DNA of 64,000 bases from an uncultured Rivibacter sp. (GCA_946480925.1 CAMLLU010000027.1:1-64000), one strand, 5' to 3'; shown: positions 25,316-34,304, counted from the stretch's first letter. A program made the numbers and translations. The notes: generated from the letters alone by a model not told the origin.

Positions 25316-26145
25316 ACAACACCCCTTCCTCCGGCGACCAGCGGCTCGACTTCACCGGCCGCCACGTCTTCGTGGCCGGCGGCAGCAGCGGCATCAACCT
25401 CGCCATTGCCGACGCCTTCGCGCAGCGCGGCGCACGAGTGTGCATCGCCAGCCGCTCGGCCGAGCGCGTGGCCGGCGCCGTGGAACGGCTGCACCGCCAC
25501 GGCGGCCAGGTGCAGGGCCACAGCGCCGACGTGCGCGAGTACGAGGCCATCGAAGCCGCGCTGGCCGCCGCGCACGAAGGCTTCGGCCCCATCGATGTGC
25601 TCGTCTCCGGGGCGGCCGGCAACTTCGTGGCGCCGGCGCTGGGCATGTCGAGCAAGGGCTTTCGCACGGTGGTCGACATCGACCTCGTGGGCAGCTTCAA
25701 CGTGCTGCGCGCGGGCCATGCCTTCCTGCGCCGCCCGGGCGCCTCGGTCATCAACATCTCGGCGCCGCAGGCCTTCAACCCCACGCCCTACCAGGCGCAC
25801 GTATGCGCGGCCAAGGCCGGCGTGGACATGCTCACGCGCGTGCTGGCCATGGAATGGGGGCCCGAAGGCTTGCGCGTCAACTCCATCGTGCCCGGCCCCA
25901 TTGGCGACACCGAAGGCATACGCCGCCTGGCGCCTTCGCCCGAGGCGCTGGCGCGCATGGCCGCGGGCATTCCGCTCGGGCGCTTCGGCAGCACGGCTGA
26001 AGTGGCCGACATGGCGCTGGTGCTGAGTTCGCCGCTGGCGAGCTTCGTCACCGGCGCGGTGATCCCGGTGGACGGCGGCAGCTCGCTGCCCGGAGGCCGG
26101 GACCTGAGCGCGGCGGTGAAGGCCGCTGCACAAGCCTCTGCATGA
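25312..26145 (+). CDS. SDR, 2,4-dienoyl-CoA reductase-like
   Basis: 277 aa. The NAD(P)-binding motif is GGSSGINLAIA. In place of the usual YxxxK, the segment is YQAHVCAAKAGVDML, followed by MEWGPEGLRVNS and PGPIGDTEG. That pattern is characteristic of the 2,4-dienoyl-CoA reductase group, where the Lys is kept and the Tyr lies elsewhere. It would reduce dienoyl-CoAs from unsaturated substrates. This suggests the cluster handles unsaturated chains. Confidence 0.8.
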   Translation: MNNTPSSGDQRLDFTGRHVFVAGGSSGINLAIADAFAQRGARVCIASRSAERVAGAVERLHRHGGQVQGHSADVREYEAIEAALAAAHEGFGPIDVLVSGAAGNFVAPALGMSSKGFRTVVDIDLVGSFNVLRAGHAFLRRPGASVINISAPQAFNPTPYQAHVCAAKAGVDMLTRVLAMEWGPEGLRVNSIVPGPIGDTEGIRRLAPSPEALARMAAGIPLGRFGSTAEVADMALVLSSPLASFVTGAVIPVDGGSSLPGGRDLSAAVKAAAQASA

Positions 26146-26160
26146 GGCAAGGAGGCAACC

Positions 26161-26964
26161 ATGGAAACCCCACGACACCTGCACTACGGACACCTCCACT
26201 ACGAAGTGCGCGAACAGGTCGCCACGCTCACGCTCGACGACCCCGCCACGCGCAACGCCCTGGGCCCGCAGATGCGCGAGGCCATGGCCGAGGCCGTGCG
26301 CCATGTGAAGCACGACCGCAGCATCCGCGCGCTGGTGCTCACCGGCGCGGGCGGGCATTTCTGTTCCGGGGGCGACCTGCGCAACATCGCCGCCGTGGGA
26401 CTCGACAGCCAGGGCTGGCGCGAACGCCTGCACGACCTGCACGGCTGGCTGCAAGACCTGTTGACGCTCGACCGCCCGGTGATCGCCGCGGTGGACGGCG
26501 CGGCCTTTGGCGCGGGCTTCGGCCTGGCGCTCGCGGCCGACTTCGTGATCGCCTCGAACCGCGCGCGCTTTTGCGTGTCGTTCCTGCGCGTGGGGCTGGT
26601 GCCCGACTGCGGCACCTTCTACACGCTGCCGCGCAGCGTGGGCCCGCAGCGCGCCAAGGAGCTCATGCTTTCGGCACGCGAAGTGGGCGCCGAAGAAGCG
26701 CTGCGCCTGGGCCTCGCGATGGAGCTGCACGCGCCCGAACAGCTGCTGCCGCGGGCCCAGGCCCTGGCCGCGAGCTTCGCGCAGGCCTCGCCGGTGGCAG
26801 TGAGCCTCGTCAAGCGCGCGGTGGCCTCAGGCGGCGACCTTGCCGCGCAACTGGAGTTCGAGGCCAACGCGCAGGCGCTGGCCATGGGCACGCAGGCGCA
26901 CAAGGACGCGGTGCAGGACTTCCTGGCCAAGCGGCCACCACGTTTTCAATGGCCTGCAGGCTGA
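26161..26964 (+). CDS. Enoyl-CoA hydratase/isomerase (crotonase family)
   Basis: 267 aa. The oxyanion-hole motif is GAGGHFCSGGD, then AAVDGAAFGAGFGLALAAD, and FLRVGLVPDCGTFYTLPR carries an Asp in the second catalytic region. It hydrates or isomerises enoyl-CoAs. It follows the dienoyl-CoA reductase-like SDR by 15 bp and ends before a 64-bp intergenic repeat. Confidence 0.88.
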   Translation: METPRHLHYGHLHYEVREQVATLTLDDPATRNALGPQMREAMAEAVRHVKHDRSIRALVLTGAGGHFCSGGDLRNIAAVGLDSQGWRERLHDLHGWLQDLLTLDRPVIAAVDGAAFGAGFGLALAADFVIASNRARFCVSFLRVGLVPDCGTFYTLPRSVGPQRAKELMLSAREVGAEEALRLGLAMELHAPEQLLPRAQALAASFAQASPVAVSLVKRAVASGGDLAAQLEFEANAQALAMGTQAHKDAVQDFLAKRPPRFQWPAG

Positions 26965-26969
26965 ATTCA

Positions 26970-27033
26970 TTCACCGCAAAGGCGCAGAGAACGCGGAGGT
27001 TCGCAGAGGCGAAGAAGGGTTCTCCGCGGTGAA
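26970..27033. repeat. Short interspersed palindromic repeat
   Basis: TTCACCGC (26970-26977) pairs with GCGGTGAA (27026-27033), and GAGAAC (26987-26992) pairs with GTTCTC (27019-27024), giving a nested hairpin of 64 bp. The sequence resembles dispersed TTCACCGC...GCGGTGAA elements seen in several bacterial lineages. Confidence 0.55.
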
Positions 27034-27073
27034 GCCTTGAACCCATTCCATGGCATCAACACAGGAGTACGAC

Positions 27074-27988
27074 ATGAGTGCAATGCTCGAAGGCAAGGTG
27101 ATCGTCGTGACGGGCGCCGGCGGCGGCATCGGCCGCGACATCGCGCTGGCCATGGCGCGCGAAGGCGCGCGCGTGGTGGTCAACGACATCGGCGCCTCGG
27201 TGGCCGGTGAAGGCGCCGATGCCGGCCCCGCGCAGCAGGTGGTCGACGAGATTCGCAACGCAGGCGGCTCGGCCGTGGCCAACACCGACAGCGTGTCGGA
27301 CCCGCGCTCGGCCGCGCGCATCGTGAGCACCGCGCTGGACGCCTGGGGCCGCATCGACGGCGTGGTCAACAACGCCGGCATCCTGCGCGACCGCTTCTTC
27401 CACAAGATGAGCGACGACGAATGGGACGCCGTGATCAAGGTGCACCTGTACGGCAGCTACTACGTGAGCCGAGCCGCCGCGCCGCACTTCAAGGAGCAGC
27501 AGTCGGGCGTGTACCTGCACATGACCTCCACCTCCGGCCTCATCGGCAACTTCGGCCAGGCCAACTACGCCGCGGCCAAGCTCGGCATCGCCGCGCTGTC
27601 GAAGTCCATTGCGCTGGACATGCAGAAGTTCAACGTGCGCTCCAACTGCATTGCGCCCTTCGCGTGGAGCCGCATGATCGGCTCCATACCCACCGAGACC
27701 GAAGCCGAGAAGCGCCGCGTGGAACGCATGAAGCAGATGACGCCGGCCAAGATCGCCCCGCTGGCCGTGTGCCTGCTGAGCGACGCCGCGGCCGACACCA
27801 ACGGCCAGATCTTCGCGGTGCGCAACAACGAGATCTTTTTGATCAGCCAGCCGCGGCCGGTGCGCTCGGTGCATCGTGGTGAAGGCTGGGACCCGGAAAC
27901 GGTGGCCAGCCACGCGCTGCCGGCGCTGAAGGCGCAGTACTTCGAGCTCGACCGCTCGGGCGACGTCTTTTCCTGGGACCCGATCTAG
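27074..27988 (+). CDS. SDR, 3-hydroxyacyl-CoA dehydrogenase type
   Basis: 304 aa from ATG 27074 with AGGAG at 27063-27067. It has GAGGGIGRDIA, NNAGILRD and YAAAKLGIAALS with the YxxxK pair, in a layout like the dehydrogenase domain of peroxisomal multifunctional enzyme type 2. It should oxidise a (3R)-hydroxyacyl-CoA to the ketoacyl-CoA, matching the MaoC hydratases that make R-isomers. The C-terminus extends beyond the core SDR fold. Confidence 0.85.
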   Translation: MSAMLEGKVIVVTGAGGGIGRDIALAMAREGARVVVNDIGASVAGEGADAGPAQQVVDEIRNAGGSAVANTDSVSDPRSAARIVSTALDAWGRIDGVVNNAGILRDRFFHKMSDDEWDAVIKVHLYGSYYVSRAAAPHFKEQQSGVYLHMTSTSGLIGNFGQANYAAAKLGIAALSKSIALDMQKFNVRSNCIAPFAWSRMIGSIPTETEAEKRRVERMKQMTPAKIAPLAVCLLSDAAADTNGQIFAVRNNEIFLISQPRPVRSVHRGEGWDPETVASHALPALKAQYFELDRSGDVFSWDPI

Positions 27989-28023
27989 GCAGCCGCCCCC
28001 AACGCAGAAAGGAGCCCACGGCC

Positions 28024-29037
28024 ATGGCCCTCCCCCCGTTGCTACGACACCTGCGCCTGCCGGTCGTCGCCGCGCCGCTGTTCATCATCAGCGTGCCGCA
28101 ACTCGTGATCGCGCAATGCAAGGCTGGCATCGTGGGCTCCATGCCCGCGCTCAATGCGCGGCCCGCCGAGCTGCTGGACGAGTGGCTCGCCGAGATCACC
28201 GAAACCCTGGCCGCGCACGACCGCACCCACCCCGAGGCACCGGCCGCGCCCTTTGCCGTCAACCTCATCGTGCACAAGAGCAACGACCGGCTCGAGCACG
28301 ACACCGCGCTGTGCGAGAAGTACAAGGTGCCGCTGGTCATTACCTCGCTGGGCGCGCGGCCTGAAATCAACCAGGCCGTGCATGCATGGGGCGGCCTCGT
28401 GCTGCACGACGTGATCAACAACCGCTTCGCGCACAAGGCCGTTGAAAAAGGCGCCGACGGCTTGATCGCCGTGGCGGCCGGGGCCGGCGGCCACGCCGGC
28501 ACCACCAGCCCCTTCGCGCTGGTGCAGGAGATCCGCGCATGGTTCGAAGGCCCGCTGGCCTTGAGCGGCGCCATCGCCACGGGCCACGCCGTGCTCGCCA
28601 CGCAGGCCATGGGGGCAGACCTGGCCTACATCGGCTCGGCCTTCATCGCCACCGAAGAAGCGCGTGCCGACGAGGCCTACAAACGCATGATCGTCGAGAG
28701 CACGAGCGACGACATCGTGTACTCGAACCTCTTCACCGGCGTGCACGGCAACTACCTCAAGCCCTCCATCCGCGCCGCGGGGCTCGACCCGGAGGCACTG
28801 CCCGAGAGCCACCTCAACGCCATGAACTTCGGCAGCACGCGCAAGCCGTGGAAAGACATCTGGGGCTGCGGGCAAGGCATCGCAGCGGTGCAAAAGGTGG
28901 AGCCCACCGCGGCCCGCGTGGCCACGCTGGAGCAGGAATACCACGCGGCCCGGTCGAGGCTCTTCGCCGCGGCAGGCGGCGAAGAGCCTCGGCGGAAGGC
29001 TGAGCCCGAGAGGCTCAGTTCACTGCTGGCTTCGTAG
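28024..29037 (+). CDS. Nitronate monooxygenase / 2-nitropropane dioxygenase-like flavoprotein
   Basis: 337 aa TIM-barrel flavoprotein. PVVAAPLFIIS at the start, AVAAGAGGHAGTTSPFALV (FMN phosphate site) and GADLAYIGSAFIATEEA are family motifs. In fatty-acid clusters such proteins are often labelled nitronate monooxygenase, but related members are enoyl reductases (FabK-like), so the reaction here is open. It converges on the BNR gene with a 23-bp 3' overlap. Confidence 0.82.
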   Translation: MALPPLLRHLRLPVVAAPLFIISVPQLVIAQCKAGIVGSMPALNARPAELLDEWLAEITETLAAHDRTHPEAPAAPFAVNLIVHKSNDRLEHDTALCEKYKVPLVITSLGARPEINQAVHAWGGLVLHDVINNRFAHKAVEKGADGLIAVAAGAGGHAGTTSPFALVQEIRAWFEGPLALSGAIATGHAVLATQAMGADLAYIGSAFIATEEARADEAYKRMIVESTSDDIVYSNLFTGVHGNYLKPSIRAAGLDPEALPESHLNAMNFGSTRKPWKDIWGCGQGIAAVQKVEPTAARVATLEQEYHAARSRLFAAAGGEEPRRKAEPERLSSLLAS

Positions 29038-30802
29038 TGCTCTGGCTGGCTCGCTCATTCGTGCGCTGAACGGCCCGCTCGCCGGCCCAGGCCGGCAGGC
29101 GCTCGCGCATGCGGCGCTCGAAGCTCTTCATGCCGCGTTGCCGCCATTCGGCCGTGACGACCGGCGTGGCCATGCCCGTGCCCTGCACACTGAACACCGG
29201 CATGGAGGCTTCTTCCTGTTCCACCTCGCGCACCACCGAGGCATCGCCCCGCGCCGCCCGCCCCAGGATGCTGCCCAGCGCCAGGTGCGAGAACACGTCG
29301 GTGCGGTTCGTGGTGTCGGCGCCCTCGGCGGTCTTGGCGAAGAAGGGCACGAAGAGCGGCCCGATGCTCACCAGGCCCTGGTAGTCGCCCACGAACAGCC
29401 CGCCGGCCACCGGTGCCTTGGCCATGTCGAAAGGCTTGGCGACACGGCTTTCGCGCCACGTGAGGCCGTCGCGCGAACGGGTGAGCCAGGTGTCCACCAG
29501 CAGCGTGGCCGGGTCGGCCGTGTTGCTGCGCAGGTCGTGGTACGTCACGCCCACCATGCCGTCGTGGCGCACGTGCACGCTGGGCAGCAGCGCCTGCACC
29601 AATGGGTCGCGGTTGATCTGCACCGGCGCGCTCCACGTGTGGCCTCCGTCGGTGGACTGCGAAACCGCGACGCCGTCGCGCACGCCCGAGGAGAAGCGCG
29701 CGTCCTGCCACACCACGGTGATGGTGCCGTTGCGCGCGATGGCCAGTTGCCCCAGGATCGCGCCGTCGCGAATGGGCGCGCCGGTTTCAGGGTCGCTCGT
29801 GCCGAGAGACAGCATGTCGGCCACCTTGATGGGCGCCGACCACGTGGCGCCCTTGTCGCTGGACAGGATGACCTGCAGCGACAGCTGCTGCGTGGGGAAG
29901 TCGATCAACGTGAACAGGTTCACCAGCCCGCCATCGGGCAGCACCTCGATGCGCGCGCCGATGGTCTGTGCCGTGGGCCCCGGGTCGAACACCACGCGCG
30001 TGGGCTCCCAGCTCAGGCCGTTGTCCACGCTGCGTGCAAACAGCAGCGGCCCCGCGCCCTCGCCCGCCACGAAGCTGAGCCTGTCCCACACCGCGTAGAC
30101 GTAGCGCGAGTCGGTGGGATCGGCCGTCATCGTGTTCTTGTCGTTGAAGCGCTCGTCGGTGTCGGCCACCAGCACGATCGACGGGCTCCACGTGCGACCG
30201 CCGTCAGTGGAGCGGCTGGCCAGCATGGCGCTGGCAGGCTTGCCGGGCACGATGGTGTCGTCGAACGACAGCGCCATCTGGTGCGCCACGCCATTGGGCG
30301 AGAAGCTCACCCACGGGTCGGTGGCGCGCTCGTAGTCGCCGTTGTTGGCCGCATTGCCGCCGGCACAGCGCGAGAACGGCGGGTACACGCGCCGCCACGT
30401 CACGCCACCATCGAACGAATACCCCGTGCCCAGCCCGCGCGCGCCGCCGTTGGACCAGCGGTCTTGCTGCCACGCGCCGACGATGTTGAGCGGAAACCGC
30501 GGGTTGACCGCCGCAAACGGCTCGACCTCGGCATTGGCGTACAGGGTGCCCGTGTCGGGCACGCCGCTGCAGCCCGCCACGAACGGCGTGTCGGCCGTGG
30601 CACGGAACGTGAGGCCATCGAGGTCGATGCCACGCGCCGGCCAGCCGGCACTGGCCCCCGGGCCGACCGCCACAGGCGGCGCCTTGGTTTGTGCGAACGC
30701 AGGTGAAAGACCCAGGGCCGCAATGGCGGCCACGGCCAACGCATGGCGAGCGAACGCACGAGTGCGGCGCTGACTCGCCGAACCAGCAGCAACGAATGAC
30801 AT
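29015..30802 (-). CDS. Secreted BNR / Asp-box repeat protein (sialidase-like fold)
   Basis: 595 aa from ATG 30802, preceded by a very strong AAGGAGG. A signal peptide ends near AFA-Q (about residue 38). At least six Asp boxes are visible: SFDGGVTW, STDGGRTW, SVDNGLSW, SSDKGATW, STDGGHTW and SRDGLTW. This predicts a six-bladed beta-propeller. Sialidase activity needs an Arg triad and a Tyr/Glu pair that I cannot confirm, so it may be another exported enzyme or binding protein. It is on the opposite strand to the catabolic operons. Confidence 0.8.
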   Translation of the reverse strand: MSFVAAGSASQRRTRAFARHALAVAAIAALGLSPAFAQTKAPPVAVGPGASAGWPARGIDLDGLTFRATADTPFVAGCSGVPDTGTLYANAEVEPFAAVNPRFPLNIVGAWQQDRWSNGGARGLGTGYSFDGGVTWRRVYPPFSRCAGGNAANNGDYERATDPWVSFSPNGVAHQMALSFDDTIVPGKPASAMLASRSTDGGRTWSPSIVLVADTDERFNDKNTMTADPTDSRYVYAVWDRLSFVAGEGAGPLLFARSVDNGLSWEPTRVVFDPGPTAQTIGARIEVLPDGGLVNLFTLIDFPTQQLSLQVILSSDKGATWSAPIKVADMLSLGTSDPETGAPIRDGAILGQLAIARNGTITVVWQDARFSSGVRDGVAVSQSTDGGHTWSAPVQINRDPLVQALLPSVHVRHDGMVGVTYHDLRSNTADPATLLVDTWLTRSRDGLTWRESRVAKPFDMAKAPVAGGLFVGDYQGLVSIGPLFVPFFAKTAEGADTTNRTDVFSHLALGSILGRAARGDASVVREVEQEEASMPVFSVQGTGMATPVVTAEWRQRGMKSFERRMRERLPAWAGERAVQRTNERASQSTTKPAVN

Positions 30803-31159
30803 GTGGATTCCTCCTTGAGTGGAGGCGGTGTGCTCTGCGGCCCACTCGACCCCGAACGCGGCGCGGGTGCAACTGGCGCGCGTTACGCCGCACGACTGCG
30901 CGCGACCCGGTACAGGTTTAGTTGCTGGGGGGCGCGGAGCCAAGGAAGGTGCGGGGCTTTTGTTGAAACGGGGCGTATCTGCGGCGGTGGTCCTCAAGCA
31001 AGCGCCAGAGAATCGCTATTGCACTCAGCAGCAGCAGGTGCGGCGACCTTGTATGTTCTAGGGAGGGAACCCGCCAAGCCGAGCCAATAGACTGCTGGCC
31101 GCAGCAACCGCCACGCCGCGTTTGCTCATCGTCTTCAAACACTCGCCCAGGGAGGCGCC
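30803..31159. other. Intergenic region between divergent genes
   Basis: About 360 bp that holds the promoters of the minus-strand BNR gene and the plus-strand group at 31160. Short frames on both strands here show no ribosome sites or recognisable content. I see no other feature. Confidence 0.4.
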
Positions 31160-31267
31160 ATGACGAACTACCGGCCACCATTGCCGCCAGCGCAAAGCAC
31201 GCGGCTCATGCTCGGCGCAATCGAGGCACTGCCCCACGGCCTTCGTGGAGGACACAGACATGCCTGA
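31160..31267 (+). CDS. Possible 35-aa leader peptide
   Basis: ATG 31160 follows GGGAGG at 31150-31155 and the frame ends at TGA 31265-31267, overlapping the start of the next gene. The strong ribosome site and the overlap suggest translational coupling, but the sequence has no known relative. It may be a remnant. Confidence 0.3.
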   Translation: MTNYRPPLPPAQSTRLMLGAIEALPHGLRGGHRHA

Positions 31268-31841
31268 CACGCGATACACAGTGGGAGGCATGGATGGTTG
31301 GCTCAACGTGAAGCGCGAACCATCCGGCGCGATCATCGCGGTGCCCGAGTTCCTTCGTGTCGAGTTTGAACGTTCATCCGGCGGGCGCGATTACTTCACC
31401 GTGCTTGAAGGTGTGGAACGCGGCAAGAAGTTCTCGGTGAAAGCCGGCAACCTGAAGGCAGGAAACCCCGGCTATCGCGCCGGGGCAGCGTTGCAGTTCA
31501 ATCTGGGCCGAGAGCAACTGACCTACCCTGGCGGGCAGATCAAGGCCATCACGCACAGCCGCAACCCCATACCGGCTGGCGCGCACCCGATTCAGATTCC
31601 AGACTTTCCTCATGAGCTGGGCATGGGCTACATCAGCCAGTCGACCTATGCGAAAAGCTGGTTCTACCTGGGCCAGGGCCACGCCGTGCCCGGCAACAAC
31701 GACCGTTATCTCCATCCGGGCTCCGTGAGTGCGGGCTGCATCACGGTGGACCCATCGGAGTGGACGCGGCTCTACCAGTACCTAAGCCTCTGCAGGAGTG
31801 GTGATGGCAAGACTGTTGGCTCTGTCACTGTGGTTCGCTAG
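31260..31841 (+). CDS. L,D-transpeptidase-like protein (HxxxxxSxGC motif)
   Basis: 193 aa from ATG 31260, with GGAGG at 31247-31251. The C-terminal half has IPAGAHPIQIPDFPHELG and then YLHPGSVSAGCITV, with His and a SxGC that resemble the catalytic His and Cys of YkuD/DUF2778 L,D-transpeptidases. There is no signal peptide, although the substrate (peptidoglycan) is periplasmic. Type VI effectors of the Tlde1 group have this property. A lipoprotein gene overlaps its 3' end. Function is inferred from a short motif. Confidence 0.6.
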   Translation: MPDTRYTVGGMDGWLNVKREPSGAIIAVPEFLRVEFERSSGGRDYFTVLEGVERGKKFSVKAGNLKAGNPGYRAGAALQFNLGREQLTYPGGQIKAITHSRNPIPAGAHPIQIPDFPHELGMGYISQSTYAKSWFYLGQGHAVPGNNDRYLHPGSVSAGCITVDPSEWTRLYQYLSLCRSGDGKTVGSVTVVR

Positions 31842-32349
31842 CGTGTTCGTGCTGCCTGGGTGCAACGCGCAGGAAAGCACGAAGGCGACGAAGCTTCTCA
31901 CCGAAAGCGAGGCTGGCAATGCAGAGTTCGTGTCGCGCTGGTTGACTCAACACCGCGCAGCGAATCAGAAAGAGGCCCAGCGATTTCTGCAGCAGGGTGA
32001 GCGCGAAAAGCAAAGAGGCAACTGGTCTGGCGCGACCAAGGCGTTTGGCGAAAGCATGATTCGCTACCCGAGCCCGCAGGCCTTGGCCGGGTATGCAGAA
32101 GCAGAGTTGCGGATGCTGGGGGCAGTGCGCGCTCGAGACAAGAACATGAACGAGCACGTCGCCGTCGACGTGAAGCATGCACTGGCGTTCTACGAGGCCG
32201 CACTTTCGGCGAACACCGTGCTTGGCACGCTACCGGCGCAAGAGGTCGAGCAACTCAGGAAGAACGTCGATTGCTTGAAAGCCAACCTTGCTGCGGCGAA
32301 CAAGCAGCCAGGCTGTGCACCGCTGGAGCGGTACATGGCCGGTCGCTAA
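31804..32349 (+). CDS. Lipoprotein, unknown (helical repeat-like)
   Basis: 181 aa. The signal ends in the lipobox VLPGC (Cys about residue 21), so it should be lipid-anchored. The mature part is alpha-helical and charged, with FLQQGEREKQRGNW and YPSPQALAGYAEAELR, which look like TPR-type helices. It overlaps the transpeptidase-like gene by 38 bp. A role as partner or protector is a guess. Confidence 0.7.
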   Translation: MARLLALSLWFASVFVLPGCNAQESTKATKLLTESEAGNAEFVSRWLTQHRAANQKEAQRFLQQGEREKQRGNWSGATKAFGESMIRYPSPQALAGYAEAELRMLGAVRARDKNMNEHVAVDVKHALAFYEAALSANTVLGTLPAQEVEQLRKNVDCLKANLAAANKQPGCAPLERYMAGR

Positions 32350-32444
32350 GAACCCTGGGGCGAAACCGGGTTGTACAGCGTGTCTCCCCCTCCGCACGTT
32401 GTGGGCACGGCCGACTTCTGGTTCCGCGTGCACTTGGTGGTTTG

Positions 32445-33068
32445 ATGGCGATCAAGCAACTGCGCGTTCTGCTTGCTGTAGCGATTGGCTTTGCATCGTT
32501 GCCCGCTGCGGCTGCAGGCAACTGCCCTTTCCTCCCCGACTACGAGCAGCTCCGGCAACAGCTGCCCGGCATGCCGCCAGCACAGGCTGCGGCAGCGCTC
32601 GAGCAATACAGCCGCACCCACGAGAACCCCGAAGCCTGCGAAGCCATCGAGATCGAGCAGCAATTGGGCTCGGTCGAAAGATCGCTGTTCACGATGGGTA
32701 TTGCAGAGCATCGAGTGGCGGCCCATGCGGTCTACCGCTGCCACCGCGTAGAGCCACGCACAGCCCGCTGCGAAGGAATGGTTGAGGATGGCACGGCCCA
32801 TCCGTTGAGCCAAGGGCGCCCGCCCGCACTGCCTCTCGAGAGCAGTGCCACCGTGGACTTCAAAACCGACCGGCCCGGCGCAACGCTGCACCGCGTATAC
32901 ATGGTCACGTTAGCTGATGCACTGGATGGCAAGGCAGCGCGGCGCCTTGTGATGCGCCGCGGCAAGGTTCAGATTCTCTCTGGCACTCGAAGCGTAGCCA
33001 TCATTGCCATATTCCGTACGAGCAACTCACCATGGCGCTTTCGCAAGGCGGTTTGGTGGGTGCTGTAA
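32445..33068 (+). CDS. Exported protein of unknown function
   Basis: 207 aa from ATG 32445. A signal peptide (LRVLLAVAIGFASLPAAAA-GN) predicts periplasmic location. Several Cys (NCPFLPDY, PEACEAIE, YRCHRV, ARCEGM) could form disulfides. It follows the lipoprotein gene by 95 bp on the same strand. I do not recognise a family. Confidence 0.65.
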   Translation: MAIKQLRVLLAVAIGFASLPAAAAGNCPFLPDYEQLRQQLPGMPPAQAAAALEQYSRTHENPEACEAIEIEQQLGSVERSLFTMGIAEHRVAAHAVYRCHRVEPRTARCEGMVEDGTAHPLSQGRPPALPLESSATVDFKTDRPGATLHRVYMVTLADALDGKAARRLVMRRGKVQILSGTRSVAIIAIFRTSNSPWRFRKAVWWVL

Positions 33069-33238
33069 GGCGAACGAGCGCATCGAGCGTGAAAACGACA
33101 GGTGACTTTGCACGTAGTAGCCGGGCGTGTAGCCAGCCGCTATCCGTTGTTTCCTCTACGTCAGTCGCACTGCTGGAAGATGTCTGTCAATAGAGTTCGC
33201 TCTATTTGTTGAATGGGAGCTTACTCATCAAGCAACCC

Positions 33239-34150
33239 CTACAACAGCCTCCCCTCAAAATTGAAATTCGCCAGATGGCGAATCAACTCCGCCGCCAGCT
33301 TTGGCAGCGCCACGCCCGCACGGTTCACGATCTTCGTTTCTCGCCGGGCCCATTCATCGCTCAGCCCCACGGTCTGCACCTTCATCGTTCGCGCATGTCG
33401 CAACGCCGATGAGCGTGGGATCACGCCGATGCCCACGCCGGCTTCCACCAGCAGGCAGATGGATTCGAAGCTGCTCACCTGAATGCGGAAGGTGAGGTTG
33501 CGGCCGATGGCGCGGGCCAGTGGAGGCAGGAAGCTGGCGAGCGCGCTGCCTTCGGCTAGCGAGATGTGGTGCTCGTCCAGCGTTTCCACAAAGTTCGTCT
33601 GCCCGCCCGGGGCCTGTGCCAGGCGGTGGCCCTGGGGCACCACCACCACGAGCTCGTCACCCACGAAGTCGTGCACTTCCAGGCCTTCGGTGTCCACGTT
33701 GCCGGCCACGAGGCCGATGTCGGCGTGCGACTCGTTGATGGCGATGACGATCTCGTGGCTCAGGCGCTCGTGCAGGTCAATGTTCACGTCGGGATGCTGC
33801 GCCAGGAAGCTGGCCAGCGCGGCAGGCAGCGCACTGCTGATGGAGGTGGTGTTGGCCAAGACGCGCACATGGCCCTTGATACCGCCTGCGTATTCGCGCA
33901 GGTCCACCTTCAGGTGCTCCACCTGCTGCAGCACGAGGCGCGCATGGTGCAGCAGCGCTTCGCCGGCGGGGTTGAGTGCCACGCCCTGCGGCTTGCGATA
34001 GAAGAGCTTGGTGCCGATGTTGTCTTCGAGCTGCTTGATGCGCGTGCTGGCCGCGGCCAGCGAAATGCACGCGCGCTCGGCGCCCTTGCGCAGGTTCGAC
34101 TCTTCGGCCACGTAGACGAAGAGCCGCAGGTCCATCAGGTCGAAGTGCAT
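33239..34150 (-). CDS. LysR-family transcriptional regulator
   Basis: 303 aa from ATG 34150; an ATG at 34159 is equally possible. The N-terminal winged helix-turn-helix is MDLRLFVYVAEESNLRKGAERACIS..., and the rest is a LysR-type ligand-binding domain. It is divergent from the Bug/ligase operon at 34305, with a 25-bp element shared with the 20144 operon in the intergenic space. It likely controls that operon in response to a pathway acid or CoA ester. Confidence 0.9.
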   Translation of the reverse strand: MHFDLMDLRLFVYVAEESNLRKGAERACISLAAASTRIKQLEDNIGTKLFYRKPQGVALNPAGEALLHHARLVLQQVEHLKVDLREYAGGIKGHVRVLANTTSISSALPAALASFLAQHPDVNIDLHERLSHEIVIAINESHADIGLVAGNVDTEGLEVHDFVGDELVVVVPQGHRLAQAPGGQTNFVETLDEHHISLAEGSALASFLPPLARAIGRNLTFRIQVSSFESICLLVEAGVGIGVIPRSSALRHARTMKVQTVGLSDEWARRETKIVNRAGVALPKLAAELIRHLANFNFEGRLL

Positions 34151-34194
34151 GCGGGGCATTGTGGGGCCGTGCCCTCGGCACCCACGCCCGGGTG

Positions 34195-34221
34195 AACACC
34201 CCCTTCGGCAAAAACAGATGG
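34195..34221 (+). promoter_or_regulatory. Shared upstream element, copy B
   Basis: AACACCCCCTTCGGCAAAAA is followed by CAGATGG. The first 25 bases match copy A (20021-20045) at 23 positions. It lies between the divergent LysR gene and the Bug gene, 83 bp before the latter's start, where a LysR operator would be expected. Confidence 0.55.
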
Positions 34222-34304
34222 CGCGGCGCGCACCCCGCGGCCATGCTGTGCCCACAGCCGGCCCACCCGGCGCCCTCATCGCAAGCCAAGAGGAGACAAG
34301 CACC

